Assembly: GCA_028693165.1 (NCBI GenBank)
Contig: JAQUVX010000009.1
Coordinates: 78,682-142,681, forward strand
Length of the DNA stretch: 64,000 nucleotides
Direction of reading: 5' to 3'
Origin: Lachnospiraceae bacterium
Lineage (GTDB): Bacteria; Bacillota; Clostridia; Lachnospirales; Lachnospiraceae
Part shown: positions 24,773-34,218 of the stretch, piece after piece
How the letters are laid out: the number at the start of each line of letters is the position of its first letter
Position numbering within the stretch: position 1 is the stretch's first letter
Made by a program: the position numbers and the translations under genes
Notes under the pieces: generated by a model
Database searches by the model: none
The model's input: the letters and a program-made list of their open reading frames with translations, nothing else
What the model was told of the DNA's origin: nothing

Positions 24773-25524
24773 AAAAACCGATCATCACCCTGGATCATGT
24801 CAGCAAGCGTTTTGAGTCTGCCGGACGTGTCAAAGAGGTGGTAAACGATGTCAGCCTGGAGGTCAACGAGAATGAATTCGTGGTGTTGTTCGGGCCGGGT
24901 CAGTGCGGCAAGACGACGATGATCAATCTGATCGCAGGACTTGAGCTGGCCAGCGAGGGCACCGTAACCGTGGATGAGAAGCAGGTGGACGGCCCTGGTG
25001 CGGACCGCGGCGTGGTATATCAGACGACGGCTTTGTTTCCCTTCTGCTCGGTTATGGGCAATGTAGAATTCGGGCCAAAATCCCGCGGCATCGACAAGAA
25101 GGCCCGCAGAGAGCGCGCCCAGTATTTTATCGATCTGGTAGGTCTGCAAGGCTTTGAAAAGAGTTATCCGAACCAGCTTTCCGGCGGTATGCGGCAGCGT
25201 GTGGGAATCGCACGGGCCTACTGCAACGACCCGAAGGTTATGCTGATGGATGAACCGTTTGGTCATCTGGACGCGCAGACCCGCTACATGATGGAGGAGG
25301 AGCTGGAGAAGATCTGGCAGAAGGAGAAGCGCACCGTAGTGTTCGTGACCAACAACATCGAGGAAGCCATTTATCTGGCAGACCGGATCATCCTTCTGAC
25401 CAACTGCCCGACGACCATCAAACAGGAGTACGTCGTGGAGCTTCCGAGACCGAGAAGCTATGTGGATCCTGAATTTTTGAAGCTGCGCAGGATCATTCTG
25501 GAAAATACGGACGAGACATTATAG
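24745..25524 (+). CDS. ABC transporter ATPase A, SsuB-like, with H-loop His replaced by Asn
   Basis: A 259-residue nucleotide-binding subunit. Walker A GPGQCGKTT, Q-loop VVYQTTALFPF, signature LSGGMRQR (residues 145-152) and Walker B VMLMDEPF are intact. The H-loop reads FVTNN with Asn at residue 203 where family members carry the catalytic His (FVTHN). The second ATPase keeps this His but has a degenerate signature. Together the two would make one impaired and one competent ATP site. ATGs at 24745 and 24751 are both possible; GAAAGGAAGG favours the first or second equally. Confidence 0.93.
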   Translation: MRMEPNGRIEKPIITLDHVSKRFESAGRVKEVVNDVSLEVNENEFVVLFGPGQCGKTTMINLIAGLELASEGTVTVDEKQVDGPGADRGVVYQTTALFPFCSVMGNVEFGPKSRGIDKKARRERAQYFIDLVGLQGFEKSYPNQLSGGMRQRVGIARAYCNDPKVMLMDEPFGHLDAQTRYMMEEELEKIWQKEKRTVVFVTNNIEEAIYLADRIILLTNCPTTIKQEYVVELPRPRSYVDPEFLKLRRIILENTDETL

Positions 25525-25537
25525 AAAGGAGATTGTC

Positions 25538-26284
25538 ATGAGCGAGGAGAACATAAAGGTCCGGGTGACAAACCTGACGAAAAAATTCGGAGACCTGCTG
25601 GTACTGGATGACATTTCCTTCGATGTAAAACAGGGGGAATTCCTCTGCATCGTCGGGCCGACCGGCTGCGGCAAGACCACATTCTTAAACAGTCTGACCA
25701 AGCTGTACGATCTGACGGCAGGTGAGATTCTGATCAACGGCGAGCCGGTCGATCTGAAAAAGCACAACATCGCTTACATTCTCCAGGAGTATTCCGCGTT
25801 CCCGTGGCTGACGGTGGAGGAGAATATCAAATATGGCTTAAAGATCAAGAAATTCTCGGCAGAGGAGATTCAGAAGCGTGCGGATGAAGTGATCGAGATG
25901 GTGGGACTGAAGGACTATCTAAGCTATTATCCGGATCAGCTTTCCGCAAGCATGCTGCAGCGTGTGGTAATCGCCCGCGCCTTTGCCGTGCAGCCGGAAT
26001 TGCTGCTGATGGATGAGCCTTACGGACAGCTGGATGTTTCGCTGCGGTTCAAGCTGGAGGATGAACTGATCCGCCTGTGGAAAAAGACGGGCACGACGGT
26101 CATCTTCATCACCCACAACATCGAGGAGGCCGTGTATTTGAGCGAGCGGATTCTGGTTCTGACCAACAAGCCGACCAAGATCAAGAAAGAGATCAACAAC
26201 CCTCTTCCGCGGCCGAGAGATGTCACCGCCGAGGACTTTGTTGCAATTCGAAATCACGTGACCGACCTGATCAAGTGGTGGTAA
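25538..26284 (+). CDS. ABC transporter ATPase B, SsuB-like, with degenerate signature motif
   Basis: A 248-residue nucleotide-binding subunit paralogous to ATPase A. Walker A GPTGCGKTT, Q-loop YILQEYSAFPW, Walker B LLLMDEPYGQLD and H-loop FITHN (His193) are intact. The signature reads LSASMLQR (residues 135-142) in place of LSGGMRQR, losing both glycines that contact the ATP gamma-phosphate of the partner site. It follows ATPase A by 13 nt with AAGGAG, and precedes the sulfatase by 9 nt, so all belong to one transcript. Confidence 0.93.
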   Translation: MSEENIKVRVTNLTKKFGDLLVLDDISFDVKQGEFLCIVGPTGCGKTTFLNSLTKLYDLTAGEILINGEPVDLKKHNIAYILQEYSAFPWLTVEENIKYGLKIKKFSAEEIQKRADEVIEMVGLKDYLSYYPDQLSASMLQRVVIARAFAVQPELLLMDEPYGQLDVSLRFKLEDELIRLWKKTGTTVIFITHNIEEAVYLSERILVLTNKPTKIKKEINNPLPRPRDVTAEDFVAIRNHVTDLIKWW

Positions 26285-26293
26285 GGAGGACAT

Positions 26294-27766
26294 ATGGCAG
26301 GCAAACGACCGAATATTATTTTGTTTATGTGTGACCAGCTGCGCTTCGATGCGCTGGGCTGCTATGGCAACAATCAGATCCACACGCCGAACATCGACCG
26401 GATCGCATTAAACGGAAGTACCTTTGACAATCATTTCGTGCAGAACCCGGTGTGCTCGCCGTCCCGCTGCAGCGTGCTGACAGGACGTTATCCGAAGAAT
26501 CACGGGACCCGGGATAATGGAATCCCGCTTCGCGATTCGGAGGTTACGCTGCCGGAGGTCCTGCGGGACAATGGCTACGTGACCGCGGCCATCGGCAAGA
26601 TGCACATCACAACCCAGTTTGTGCCGAAGGAGGACGAGCAGGATGACTGGCCGGAGGACAACTACGGCTTTGACATCATCCACACTACCTGCGACTGCAA
26701 GACCGGCGAGTATTTGAACTGGCTGAAGGAGAAGAGCCAGGCAGATTACGAGGAAGTCAAGCTGCAGGGCGAGCGGAAGATGAAAGAGGACAAGGCCTCT
26801 GCCGCGGACAAGGATTTGAGCAGAGCGCCCCAGGTCTATGAGAGCAGGATCAATCCGGAGTTTCATCAGTCTCACTGGATCGCGGACCGGATGATTGATC
26901 TGATTGATGAATCAGAGGAGGGAAAACCGTTTTTCGCCTACTGTTCCTTCGTCGATCCGCACCATCCCTTCGACCCGCCGGAGCCTTACGCGAGTATGTA
27001 TGACCCGGATGTACTGGCAGAGCCGGTGACCATGGAAGGGGAGCTGGATGACAAGCCGCCGCATTTTCGAAAAGCGCGCACGGCCCATGGATTTTCCAAC
27101 GAAAAATATGATTACCGCACGCTGACCCCTCACCAGTGGGGACAGGTCAAGGCGGCTTATTACGGGATGATCACCCTGATCGATGACAACATCGGACGGG
27201 TGCTGGAGGTACTGCAAAAGAAGGGGATCGTGGAGGATACACTGATTCTCTTTACCAATGATCACGGCGAACTGCTGGGAGATCACGGTCTTCTGTTTAA
27301 GGGACCGTTCCACTACGACTGCATCATCAAGGCACCGATGATCTTAAGCTGGCCGGGTGTGGTGCCGCAGGGTTCCCGCTACAGCCAGGTGACCGAGCAT
27401 GTGGATATCATGCCGACCCTTTTGGAATATGCAGGCGTGCGGCCGCCGTACGGCGTGCAGGGCAGTTCGATGGCACCGATTCTGCGCGGCGACAAGGGTG
27501 CGGGGAAAACCTATGCCATGACGGAATTCAACTGCTATGACTGGGGACTGAGTGTCAAGACGCTGACCGGTAAGGATTATAAGCTGACCTATTATGCGGG
27601 GGAGGATTTCGGAGAGCTTTACGACCGCAATCAGGACCCTGATGAGTTCATCAACCACTGGGATGATGAGGAGTATGAAGAGATCCGGGAATATATGCTT
27701 TACAGGCTGATGGACCGTATCATCGAGACCGAGGATCCGCTTCCGCTGCGCATCGGCAAATATTAA
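26294..27766 (+). CDS. Sulfatase (formylglycine-dependent, Cys type)
   Basis: A 490-residue alkaline phosphatase-superfamily hydrolase of the S1 sulfatase type. The maturation motif CSPSR starts at Cys54, which must become formylglycine. Metal ligands are expected in FMCDQLRFDALG near residue 14 and in FTNDHGELLGDHGLLFKG. No signal peptide is present, so it is cytosolic and would act on a substrate brought in by the ABC importer encoded directly upstream. Phosphonate monoester hydrolase or choline-sulfatase activity cannot be excluded. AAGGAGG precedes ATG 26294. The maturase gene is at 17923-19029. Confidence 0.9.
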   Translation: MAGKRPNIILFMCDQLRFDALGCYGNNQIHTPNIDRIALNGSTFDNHFVQNPVCSPSRCSVLTGRYPKNHGTRDNGIPLRDSEVTLPEVLRDNGYVTAAIGKMHITTQFVPKEDEQDDWPEDNYGFDIIHTTCDCKTGEYLNWLKEKSQADYEEVKLQGERKMKEDKASAADKDLSRAPQVYESRINPEFHQSHWIADRMIDLIDESEEGKPFFAYCSFVDPHHPFDPPEPYASMYDPDVLAEPVTMEGELDDKPPHFRKARTAHGFSNEKYDYRTLTPHQWGQVKAAYYGMITLIDDNIGRVLEVLQKKGIVEDTLILFTNDHGELLGDHGLLFKGPFHYDCIIKAPMILSWPGVVPQGSRYSQVTEHVDIMPTLLEYAGVRPPYGVQGSSMAPILRGDKGAGKTYAMTEFNCYDWGLSVKTLTGKDYKLTYYAGEDFGELYDRNQDPDEFINHWDDEEYEEIREYMLYRLMDRIIETEDPLPLRIGKY

Positions 27767-27773
27767 ACAGGAA

Positions 27774-27819
27774 CCTGGCTGACATTGGAGCAATCCGAAT
27801 GTGCGGCCGGGTGTTTTTT
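27774..27819 (+). terminator. Terminator after the sulfatase operon
   Basis: Arms 27774-27786 and 27798-27811 pair with G-U wobbles and one bulge and are followed by T-G-TTTTTT. It separates the importer/sulfatase operon from the yesM-like gene. Confidence 0.65.
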
Positions 27820-27879
27820 CGTCCGGTTTGTGTTACAATGAAATCATACACGAATCACGTTGTGTGGGGGAGAAAATCA

Positions 27880-29643
27880 ATGAAGAAGATACGCTTATTC
27901 GGCGGCAGCATGAAATCCAATCTGCTCAGTGCATTTCTGATTCTGGGCGTATTTCTGACGGTTTCGGTGTCCTTCATCGGCTATCGGACCTTTGAGAGAA
28001 CGTTGATTTCGGAGATTGGAAACAATCGCCTGGATGTGCTGAGTCAGGTGGCAGACCGGGTCAAGCAGGTAAAATACAACGCCTATACGCTGTCGAATCT
28101 TTATTATTATGATCATACACTGCAGGAGTATCTAAAGGAGCTGAACCGCGAAGATACGCCGGGGCACCGCCTGAATCTGAACCGCTATTTAAACCGGCTG
28201 ACCAACCAGTTCAAGAGTTCGTTCCATGAGGACAGCATGAAGTTTGCGGCGGTGCTGGCCCTGGAAAACGGAGGCGGTTTCAGCTCCGAGAAGGTGGCGG
28301 CGGATTATGACTATATGAGTCCCCAGACGAAGATCTGGTATAAGCGGATGCTGCAGGCATCGGGCGGAATCATCGATATTGCGAACATCAGGGACCGGGA
28401 CAGCGGACAGGATTATTTCTCTGCGGCACGCACCATGCTGGATGAGGCCGGGGAGCCGCTTGGCTATTTGATGATCAATGTGGAGGAGCAGCAGCTTCAT
28501 GCCATGTATGAGAACGTGACCAGAGGCAGTCAGAACACGCTTTATATCGTGGATGAGGAGGGCACGGTCGTGTCCTGCAGCGCAAAGAACCTGGTCGGTT
28601 TTAATCTGTTTAACATGAAGAACCTGGACAACCTGTTTCAAGATGCGGGCTATGTGTTTACCAGGATGCGCGGGGAACAGATCCTGTTTACCCGTTATCA
28701 GGAGCAGGATTCCGGGTTTACGGTAATGGAGGAGATTCCCTTATCGGTGCTGATGAAACCGATCCGCAGGGTGCGGAGCACGATTCTTCTGATTGCGGTA
28801 CTGGCTTTGGGGCTTGCCTATGGATATGCGCGGCATTTCGCCAGACGGACGACGCGGCCGATCTCGGAGCTGTGTGATTTTCTGATTCACGTGGAGGAGG
28901 ATAATCTGGATCAGCCGTGTGAAGTGACGGGTTATACCGAGATCAACATTCTGCGAAATCGCCTGAATCATATGCTGACGCGGATGAAGAGCCTGATGCA
29001 GGGCATCAAGCAGAAGGAGCAGCAGAAACGGAAGATGGAGCTGAGTTTTTTGCAGGCGCAGATCAATCCGCATTTTATGTACAATACGCTGTTCTCCATC
29101 AAATGCATGGTGGACATGGAAAAGAATGCGGAGGCGTCCCGTATGCTGGCATCCTTTATCCAGCTTCTGCGCAGCACCCTGTCAAACCCGAATGAGTTTG
29201 TGACGATCCATCAGGAATTTGAGATCTTAAAACAGTATGTGGAGATTCAGAAATTTCGCTACGATGACGGCTTCCAGGTGCTGTTTGAGTGTGATGAGGC
29301 GGTGGAGCAGAACAAGATTCCCAAACTTTTGATCCAGCCTCTGCTTGAGAATGCGATCTTCCACGGGGTGGAGTTTAAAAAGAGTGAAGGGCTGATCATC
29401 ATCACGGCCCGAAAGCTGGACCGAGATATCTGTGTAACGGTGGAGGACAACGGCATGGGCATCGCTCCTGATATCATTGAAAAGATCCATCGGGGGGAGC
29501 ACATCAGTGAAAAAGCGCATGTGGGGATTCTGAACGTGAAAGAGCGGATTCAGTTAAACTTTGGAGAAAATTACGGCATGAAGATCGAGAGCAGACAGTG
29601 GGAGGGGACGAAGATCATCCTGACTTTCCCGGCCGTGGACTGA
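27880..29643 (+). CDS. YesM-family sensor histidine kinase
   Basis: A 587-residue membrane sensor kinase. A first membrane helix near residue 20-40 (LLSAFLILGVFLTVSVSF) precedes a Cache-like extracytoplasmic sensor domain of about 240 residues and a second helix (STILLIAVLALGLAYGYA). A HAMP region and the His_kinase domain follow, with the phosphorylated His in QINPHFMYNTLFSI. ATP-binding motifs are LIQPLLENAIFHG and VEDNGMGI. The frame opens at 27799, but GGGGGAGA selects ATG 27880. It pairs with the adjacent YesN-type regulator; such pairs usually control a neighbouring nutrient operon, here the importer/sulfatase. Confidence 0.93.
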   Translation: MKKIRLFGGSMKSNLLSAFLILGVFLTVSVSFIGYRTFERTLISEIGNNRLDVLSQVADRVKQVKYNAYTLSNLYYYDHTLQEYLKELNREDTPGHRLNLNRYLNRLTNQFKSSFHEDSMKFAAVLALENGGGFSSEKVAADYDYMSPQTKIWYKRMLQASGGIIDIANIRDRDSGQDYFSAARTMLDEAGEPLGYLMINVEEQQLHAMYENVTRGSQNTLYIVDEEGTVVSCSAKNLVGFNLFNMKNLDNLFQDAGYVFTRMRGEQILFTRYQEQDSGFTVMEEIPLSVLMKPIRRVRSTILLIAVLALGLAYGYARHFARRTTRPISELCDFLIHVEEDNLDQPCEVTGYTEINILRNRLNHMLTRMKSLMQGIKQKEQQKRKMELSFLQAQINPHFMYNTLFSIKCMVDMEKNAEASRMLASFIQLLRSTLSNPNEFVTIHQEFEILKQYVEIQKFRYDDGFQVLFECDEAVEQNKIPKLLIQPLLENAIFHGVEFKKSEGLIIITARKLDRDICVTVEDNGMGIAPDIIEKIHRGEHISEKAHVGILNVKERIQLNFGENYGMKIESRQWEGTKIILTFPAVD

Positions 29644-29676
29644 GATTGTGTTGTGAAGGGGATAAGGAGGAGAACG

Positions 29677-31191
29677 ATGATACGAGTCATGGTAGTGGAT
29701 GATGAGGTGCCGATTCGGCAGTGGCTGGAATTCTGCATCAACCGTCTGGAGGGCTATGAGGTCTGCGGCTGTGCGGCCAACGGGGCGGAAGGCTATTCCC
29801 TGTTCCGAAAGAACGCGCCCCAGATCGTGATCACGGATATCCGGATGCCGGTCATGGATGGCTTGGAGATGCTTAAGATGATTCAGACCATTCATTCCGG
29901 TGTGGCGACCGTGGTGCTTACCAGCCATGAGGATTTTGAATATGCGAGAAAAGCGATCAAGTTGGGGGCGTCCGAGTATATTTTGAAGACGGAGATCACG
30001 GAGGAGCGGTTAAAGGAGCTTCTCGATAAATGCAGCAGGGATATCGCGGGGGCATCGCCGGACACGCTGGAGAAAACCTTTGAGGAGATGTCCAACCGGA
30101 ATCATTATCTGCGCTCTCTGGTGCTGAACCGGAATGGCAGTGTGGTGACGGAACGGTTTTTAAATGAATACGAGATCAGGCTGGAGAAGCGCGCTTATGT
30201 GGCGATCGATGTGATGATGAAGGCGGAGGAACCGCGCAAGATCGTGCTGCCCAAGGAGGAGCTGTTAGAGCTTGTGATCAAAGTGCCACTGGATGTGGAG
30301 CACACCCTCATTCTGGGCAATCTGAAAAAGGATGGGACCGTCAGCGTGGCCAGACAGCAGGAGCAGATCGACAGATGGTGCCGCCTTTTGCTGGCACAGC
30401 AGCCCTGTAAGATCGGCTGCAGTGATATCTACGACAATCCGTCCCGCCTGGGCGATGCCATGCGCCAGGCTTACGACCGGGTGCGCCTGCAGTTTTATCA
30501 GCCGGAGACGGAGCTGTTTCGAACCCAGCCGACCGGCCATGACCGGATCGAGCAGGCGGAGAAGTACAAGATCCGTTTCAGCAAGGAACTGGTCAACCAG
30601 AATTTCAGGAAAGCCATGGAGATCAAGGACTGCATGAAGGAGGATGCCGGACGGGAACAGGTGCCGGATATCGATTATGTCCGAAAGCTCTATCAGTTTT
30701 TCCTGACATCCCTCTATCACATGACTCGGGATGATGTAGACCGCGTGGAGGAGGAACTGGCGCAGCTTGGCGGGCGGATTCAGGAAGCGGAGACCTTTGC
30801 CCGGCTCAATGAGGTGTTGGAGCAGGGCTGCGAGGACTGCGGCGGAAGCGGCATGGGCAGAAGTGATTACTCGGCACCGGTGCGCAGCGCGATCCATTAT
30901 ATGGAAGAACACTATATGGAGCCACTGGCGCTGGGGGATGTGGCGGCCTGCGCGGGGGTGAGCTCCGAGTATCTGAGCCGCCTGTTTCGGGAGGAGACCG
31001 GTGTGAAATTCGTGGTATATTTGAACAATCTCCGCTTAAAGCATGCGCTGCGCCTTTTGGAGACGACCAATCTGAAGGTGTACGAGGTGGCGGAGCAGGT
31101 AGGATATTCCAATCTGAGTTATTTTTCTACGGTATTTAAGAAGAATTTCGGCCAGAATCCATTTGATTACAAGAACAATTACGGACGATAA
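29677..31191 (+). CDS. YesN-family response regulator (REC plus AraC HTH)
   Basis: A 504-residue response regulator with an N-terminal receiver domain (MIRVMVVDDEVPIRQWL, phospho-acceptor Asp54 in VITDIRMPVMDG) and a middle region of unknown fold. The C-terminal AraC-type double helix-turn-helix contains LALGDVAACAGVSSEYLSRLFREETG and EVAEQVGYSNLSYFSTVFKKNFGQNP. The start at 29677 is favoured over 29653 by GGAGG just upstream. It lies 33 nt after the kinase gene. Likely transcription activator of the organosulfur import operon, inferred from position. Confidence 0.93.
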   Translation: MIRVMVVDDEVPIRQWLEFCINRLEGYEVCGCAANGAEGYSLFRKNAPQIVITDIRMPVMDGLEMLKMIQTIHSGVATVVLTSHEDFEYARKAIKLGASEYILKTEITEERLKELLDKCSRDIAGASPDTLEKTFEEMSNRNHYLRSLVLNRNGSVVTERFLNEYEIRLEKRAYVAIDVMMKAEEPRKIVLPKEELLELVIKVPLDVEHTLILGNLKKDGTVSVARQQEQIDRWCRLLLAQQPCKIGCSDIYDNPSRLGDAMRQAYDRVRLQFYQPETELFRTQPTGHDRIEQAEKYKIRFSKELVNQNFRKAMEIKDCMKEDAGREQVPDIDYVRKLYQFFLTSLYHMTRDDVDRVEEELAQLGGRIQEAETFARLNEVLEQGCEDCGGSGMGRSDYSAPVRSAIHYMEEHYMEPLALGDVAACAGVSSEYLSRLFREETGVKFVVYLNNLRLKHALRLLETTNLKVYEVAEQVGYSNLSYFSTVFKKNFGQNPFDYKNNYGR

Positions 31192-31282
31192 ATCGTATAT
31201 ACGAACGAACTTCGAATATGTGAAAATGACAGATTTTGAAAGCACTTACATCCAATTATACTGAATTTTGCACAAAAATTAC

Positions 31283-31310
31283 TTTACTCATAAAAAATTT
31301 ATGGTATACT
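31283..31310 (+). promoter_or_regulatory. Candidate sigma-A promoter of ppdK
   Basis: TTTACT (31283-31288), 16-nt AT-rich spacer and TATACT (31305-31310), about 110 nt before the ppdK start. Confidence 0.55.
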
Positions 31311-31422
31311 AAGAGCAGACCGTCTGAGGGCTTTTTTCTTTGTGCGAACGGAGAAAACTGCAACCGGAGACGGAATGAAAACAAGTAGAGAAATCTACAC
31401 ACATGTTGAGGAGGAAAAACGA

Positions 31423-34050
31423 ATGGCAACAAAGTGGGTGTATTTATTTACAGAAGGCGAAGCTAAAATGAGAAACCTGTTGGGCGGCAAAGGTGCGAAC
31501 CTGGCAGAGATGACAAATTTGGGCTTACCGGTTCCGCAGGGTTTTACGATTACGACTGAGGCTTGTACTCAGTATTATGAAGACGGCAAGAAGATCAACG
31601 ATGAGATCATGGGACAGATCATGGATCACATCAACAAGATGGAAGAGATCACCGGCAAGAAGTTCGGCGACAAGGAGAATCCGCTTCTGGTTTCGGTTCG
31701 TTCCGGTGCAAGAGCATCCATGCCAGGTATGATGGATACCATCCTGAATCTGGGTCTGAACGAAGAGGTTGTTGAGATTCTGGCTGCAAAGTCAGGCAAC
31801 CCGCGTTGGGCATGGGACTGCTATAGAAGATTTATTCAGATGTTCTCCGACGTTGTTATGGAAGTAGGAAAGAAATACTTCGAAGCTCTGATCGATGCAA
31901 TGAAAGAGAAGAAGGGCGTTACACAGGACGTAGACTTAACCGCAGAGGATTTGAAAGAGCTGGCAAACCAGTTCAAGGCAGAATATAAGAAGATGATCGG
32001 CGCTGACTTCCCATCCGATCCGAAGGAACAGCTGATGGAAGCAATCAAAGCGGTATTCCGTTCCTGGGACAACCCGCGTGCAAATGTTTACCGTCGCGAC
32101 AACGATATCCCGTATTCCTGGGGTACCGCAGTCAACGTGCAGATGATGGCATTCGGCAACATGGGCGAGACCTCTGGTACCGGTGTTGCGTTTACCCGTA
32201 ACCCGGCTACCGGCGAGAAGAAGCTGATGGGTGAGTTCCTGATGAATGCACAGGGCGAGGACGTTGTTGCAGGTGTTCGTACTCCGCAGCACATCGACCA
32301 GTTGAAGGACGTTATGCCGGAAGTATATGATCAGTTCGTAAAGATCTGTGATACACTGGAAGATCATTACAGAGATATGCAGGATATGGAGTTTACCATC
32401 GAGGACAAGCATCTGTACATGCTGCAGACCCGTAACGGTAAGAGAACCGCGGCAGCAGCACTGAAGATCGCATGTGACCTGGTAGATGAGGGCATGATCA
32501 GCGAGGAGAAAGCAGTTTCCATGATCGACCCGAGAAACTTAGATACGCTGCTTCATCCGCAGTTTGACACGGAAGCAGTAAAGAAAGCAACCCCAATCGC
32601 AAAAGCACTTGCAGCAGCACCTGGCGCAGCATGCGGACAGATCGTATTCACCGCTGAGGATGCTAAGAACTGGGCAGCAGCTGGCAAGAAGGTGGTTCTG
32701 GTTCGTCTTGAGACCTCTCCGGAGGATATCGAAGGCATGAAGGCAGCTCAGGGTATCCTGACCGCACGTGGTGGTATGACCAGCCATGCAGCCGTTGTTG
32801 CACGTGGTATGGGTACCTGCTGTGTATCCGGATGTTCCGAGATCGTGATGGATGAGGATAACAAAGTCTTCACCCTTGGCGGCAAAACATACCATGAGGG
32901 AGATGTGATTTCCTTCGACGGTACCACCGGCAGAATCTACGATGGCGCTATGCCGACCGTAGATGCAACCATCGCAGGCGAGTTTGGCCGTATCATGTCC
33001 TGGGCTGATAAGTTCAGAAAGCTGAAAGTAAGAACCAACGCAGATACACCGCATGATGCACAGAAGGCTCGTGAGCTGGGTGCAGAGGGTATCGGCCTTT
33101 GCCGTACCGAGCATATGTTCTTCGAGGGCGACAGAATCGACGCATTCCGTGAGATGATCTGTTCTGACACCGTAGAGGAGAGAGAAGCAGCACTGGCTAA
33201 GATCCTTCCGGTACAGCAGGGCGATTTCGAAAAGCTGTACGAGGCTCTTGAGGGCAACCCGGTTTGTATCCGTTTCCTGGATCCGCCGTTACATGAGTTT
33301 GTACCGACCGAGGAAGAGGATATCGAGAAGCTGGCAGCCGAGCAGGGCAAATCCGTTGAGGCAATCAAAGCACTCATTGCTTCCCTGCATGAGTTCAACC
33401 CGATGATGGGTCATCGTGGATGCCGTCTGGCTGTTACCTACCCGGAGATCGCAAAGATGCAGACCGCTGCTGTAATCCGTGCAGCAATCAACGTACAGAA
33501 AGCGCATCCGGATTGGAAGGTTGAGCCGGAGATCATGATTCCGCTGATCTGCGACATCAAAGAGCTGAAGTTCGTTAAGAAAGTTGTAACCGATACCGCT
33601 GATGCAGAGATCGCAGCAGCAGGTTCTGATATGAAGTATGAAGTAGGTACCATGATCGAGATCCCGAGAGCAGCACTGACCGCTGACGAGATTGCTACAG
33701 AGGCTGAGTTCTTCTGCTTCGGTACCAACGATCTGACCCAGATGACCTTCGGTTTCTCCCGTGATGATGCAGGCAAGTTCCTGGATGCTTACTACGATCA
33801 CAAGATCTTCGAGAGCGATCCATTTGCAAGACTGGATCAGACCGGTGTAGGCAAGCTGATGGAGATGGCAATCAAACTGGGTAAGTCCACCCGTCCGAAC
33901 CTGCATGTAGGTATCTGCGGCGAGCACGGCGGAGATCCGTCTTCCGTAGAGTTCTGCCACAAGATTGGTCTGGACTACGTTTCCTGCTCACCGTTCCGTG
34001 TGCCGATCGCAAGACTGGCAGCAGCACAGGCAGCTATCAACGAGAAATAA
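31423..34050 (+). CDS. ppdK: Pyruvate, phosphate dikinase
   Basis: Converts pyruvate, ATP and Pi to PEP, AMP and PPi reversibly; in anaerobic Firmicutes it often works in the glycolytic direction (875 aa, normal length). The N-terminal nucleotide-binding part begins WVYLFTEGEAKMRNLLGGKGANLAEM. The phosphohistidine swivel is LTARGGMTSHAAVVARGMG. The C-terminal PEP-binding barrel contains EIMIPLICDIKELKFVKKV and FGTNDLTQMTFGFSRDD. ATG 31423 follows GAGGAGG; the frame opens at 31342. Codon use is noticeably restricted (GTT/GGT/CGT), as expected of a highly expressed gene. Confidence 0.97.
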   Translation: MATKWVYLFTEGEAKMRNLLGGKGANLAEMTNLGLPVPQGFTITTEACTQYYEDGKKINDEIMGQIMDHINKMEEITGKKFGDKENPLLVSVRSGARASMPGMMDTILNLGLNEEVVEILAAKSGNPRWAWDCYRRFIQMFSDVVMEVGKKYFEALIDAMKEKKGVTQDVDLTAEDLKELANQFKAEYKKMIGADFPSDPKEQLMEAIKAVFRSWDNPRANVYRRDNDIPYSWGTAVNVQMMAFGNMGETSGTGVAFTRNPATGEKKLMGEFLMNAQGEDVVAGVRTPQHIDQLKDVMPEVYDQFVKICDTLEDHYRDMQDMEFTIEDKHLYMLQTRNGKRTAAAALKIACDLVDEGMISEEKAVSMIDPRNLDTLLHPQFDTEAVKKATPIAKALAAAPGAACGQIVFTAEDAKNWAAAGKKVVLVRLETSPEDIEGMKAAQGILTARGGMTSHAAVVARGMGTCCVSGCSEIVMDEDNKVFTLGGKTYHEGDVISFDGTTGRIYDGAMPTVDATIAGEFGRIMSWADKFRKLKVRTNADTPHDAQKARELGAEGIGLCRTEHMFFEGDRIDAFREMICSDTVEEREAALAKILPVQQGDFEKLYEALEGNPVCIRFLDPPLHEFVPTEEEDIEKLAAEQGKSVEAIKALIASLHEFNPMMGHRGCRLAVTYPEIAKMQTAAVIRAAINVQKAHPDWKVEPEIMIPLICDIKELKFVKKVVTDTADAEIAAAGSDMKYEVGTMIEIPRAALTADEIATEAEFFCFGTNDLTQMTFGFSRDDAGKFLDAYYDHKIFESDPFARLDQTGVGKLMEMAIKLGKSTRPNLHVGICGEHGGDPSSVEFCHKIGLDYVSCSPFRVPIARLAAAQAAINEK

Positions 34051-34068
34051 GAAGAGCGATGTAAAGAA

Positions 34069-34107
34069 AGAGATGCACGACGATTATGTTGTGTGTCTCT
34101 TTTTTTT
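34069..34107 (+). terminator. Intrinsic terminator of ppdK
   Basis: 13-bp stem (34069-34081 with 34088-34100, three G-U pairs), 6-nt loop, then seven T. Confidence 0.85.
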
Positions 34108-34183
34108 GTTATAAAGGGATTTGAAATTTGGTGTCCAGAGCGATTAAGATGCAGTTAATCATGGATATGGTCTGCAGAACATA

Positions 34184-34212
34184 TTGACATAAAAATCATT
34201 TGTTCGTATAAT
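34184..34212 (+). promoter_or_regulatory. Consensus sigma-A promoter of the 34.2-kb RNA
   Basis: TTGACA (34184-34189), 17-nt spacer, TATAAT (34207-34212): a perfect match to consensus with ideal spacing. No start codon with a ribosome binding site follows before the terminator at 34417. Confidence 0.85.
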
Positions 34213-34218
34213 AATAGT

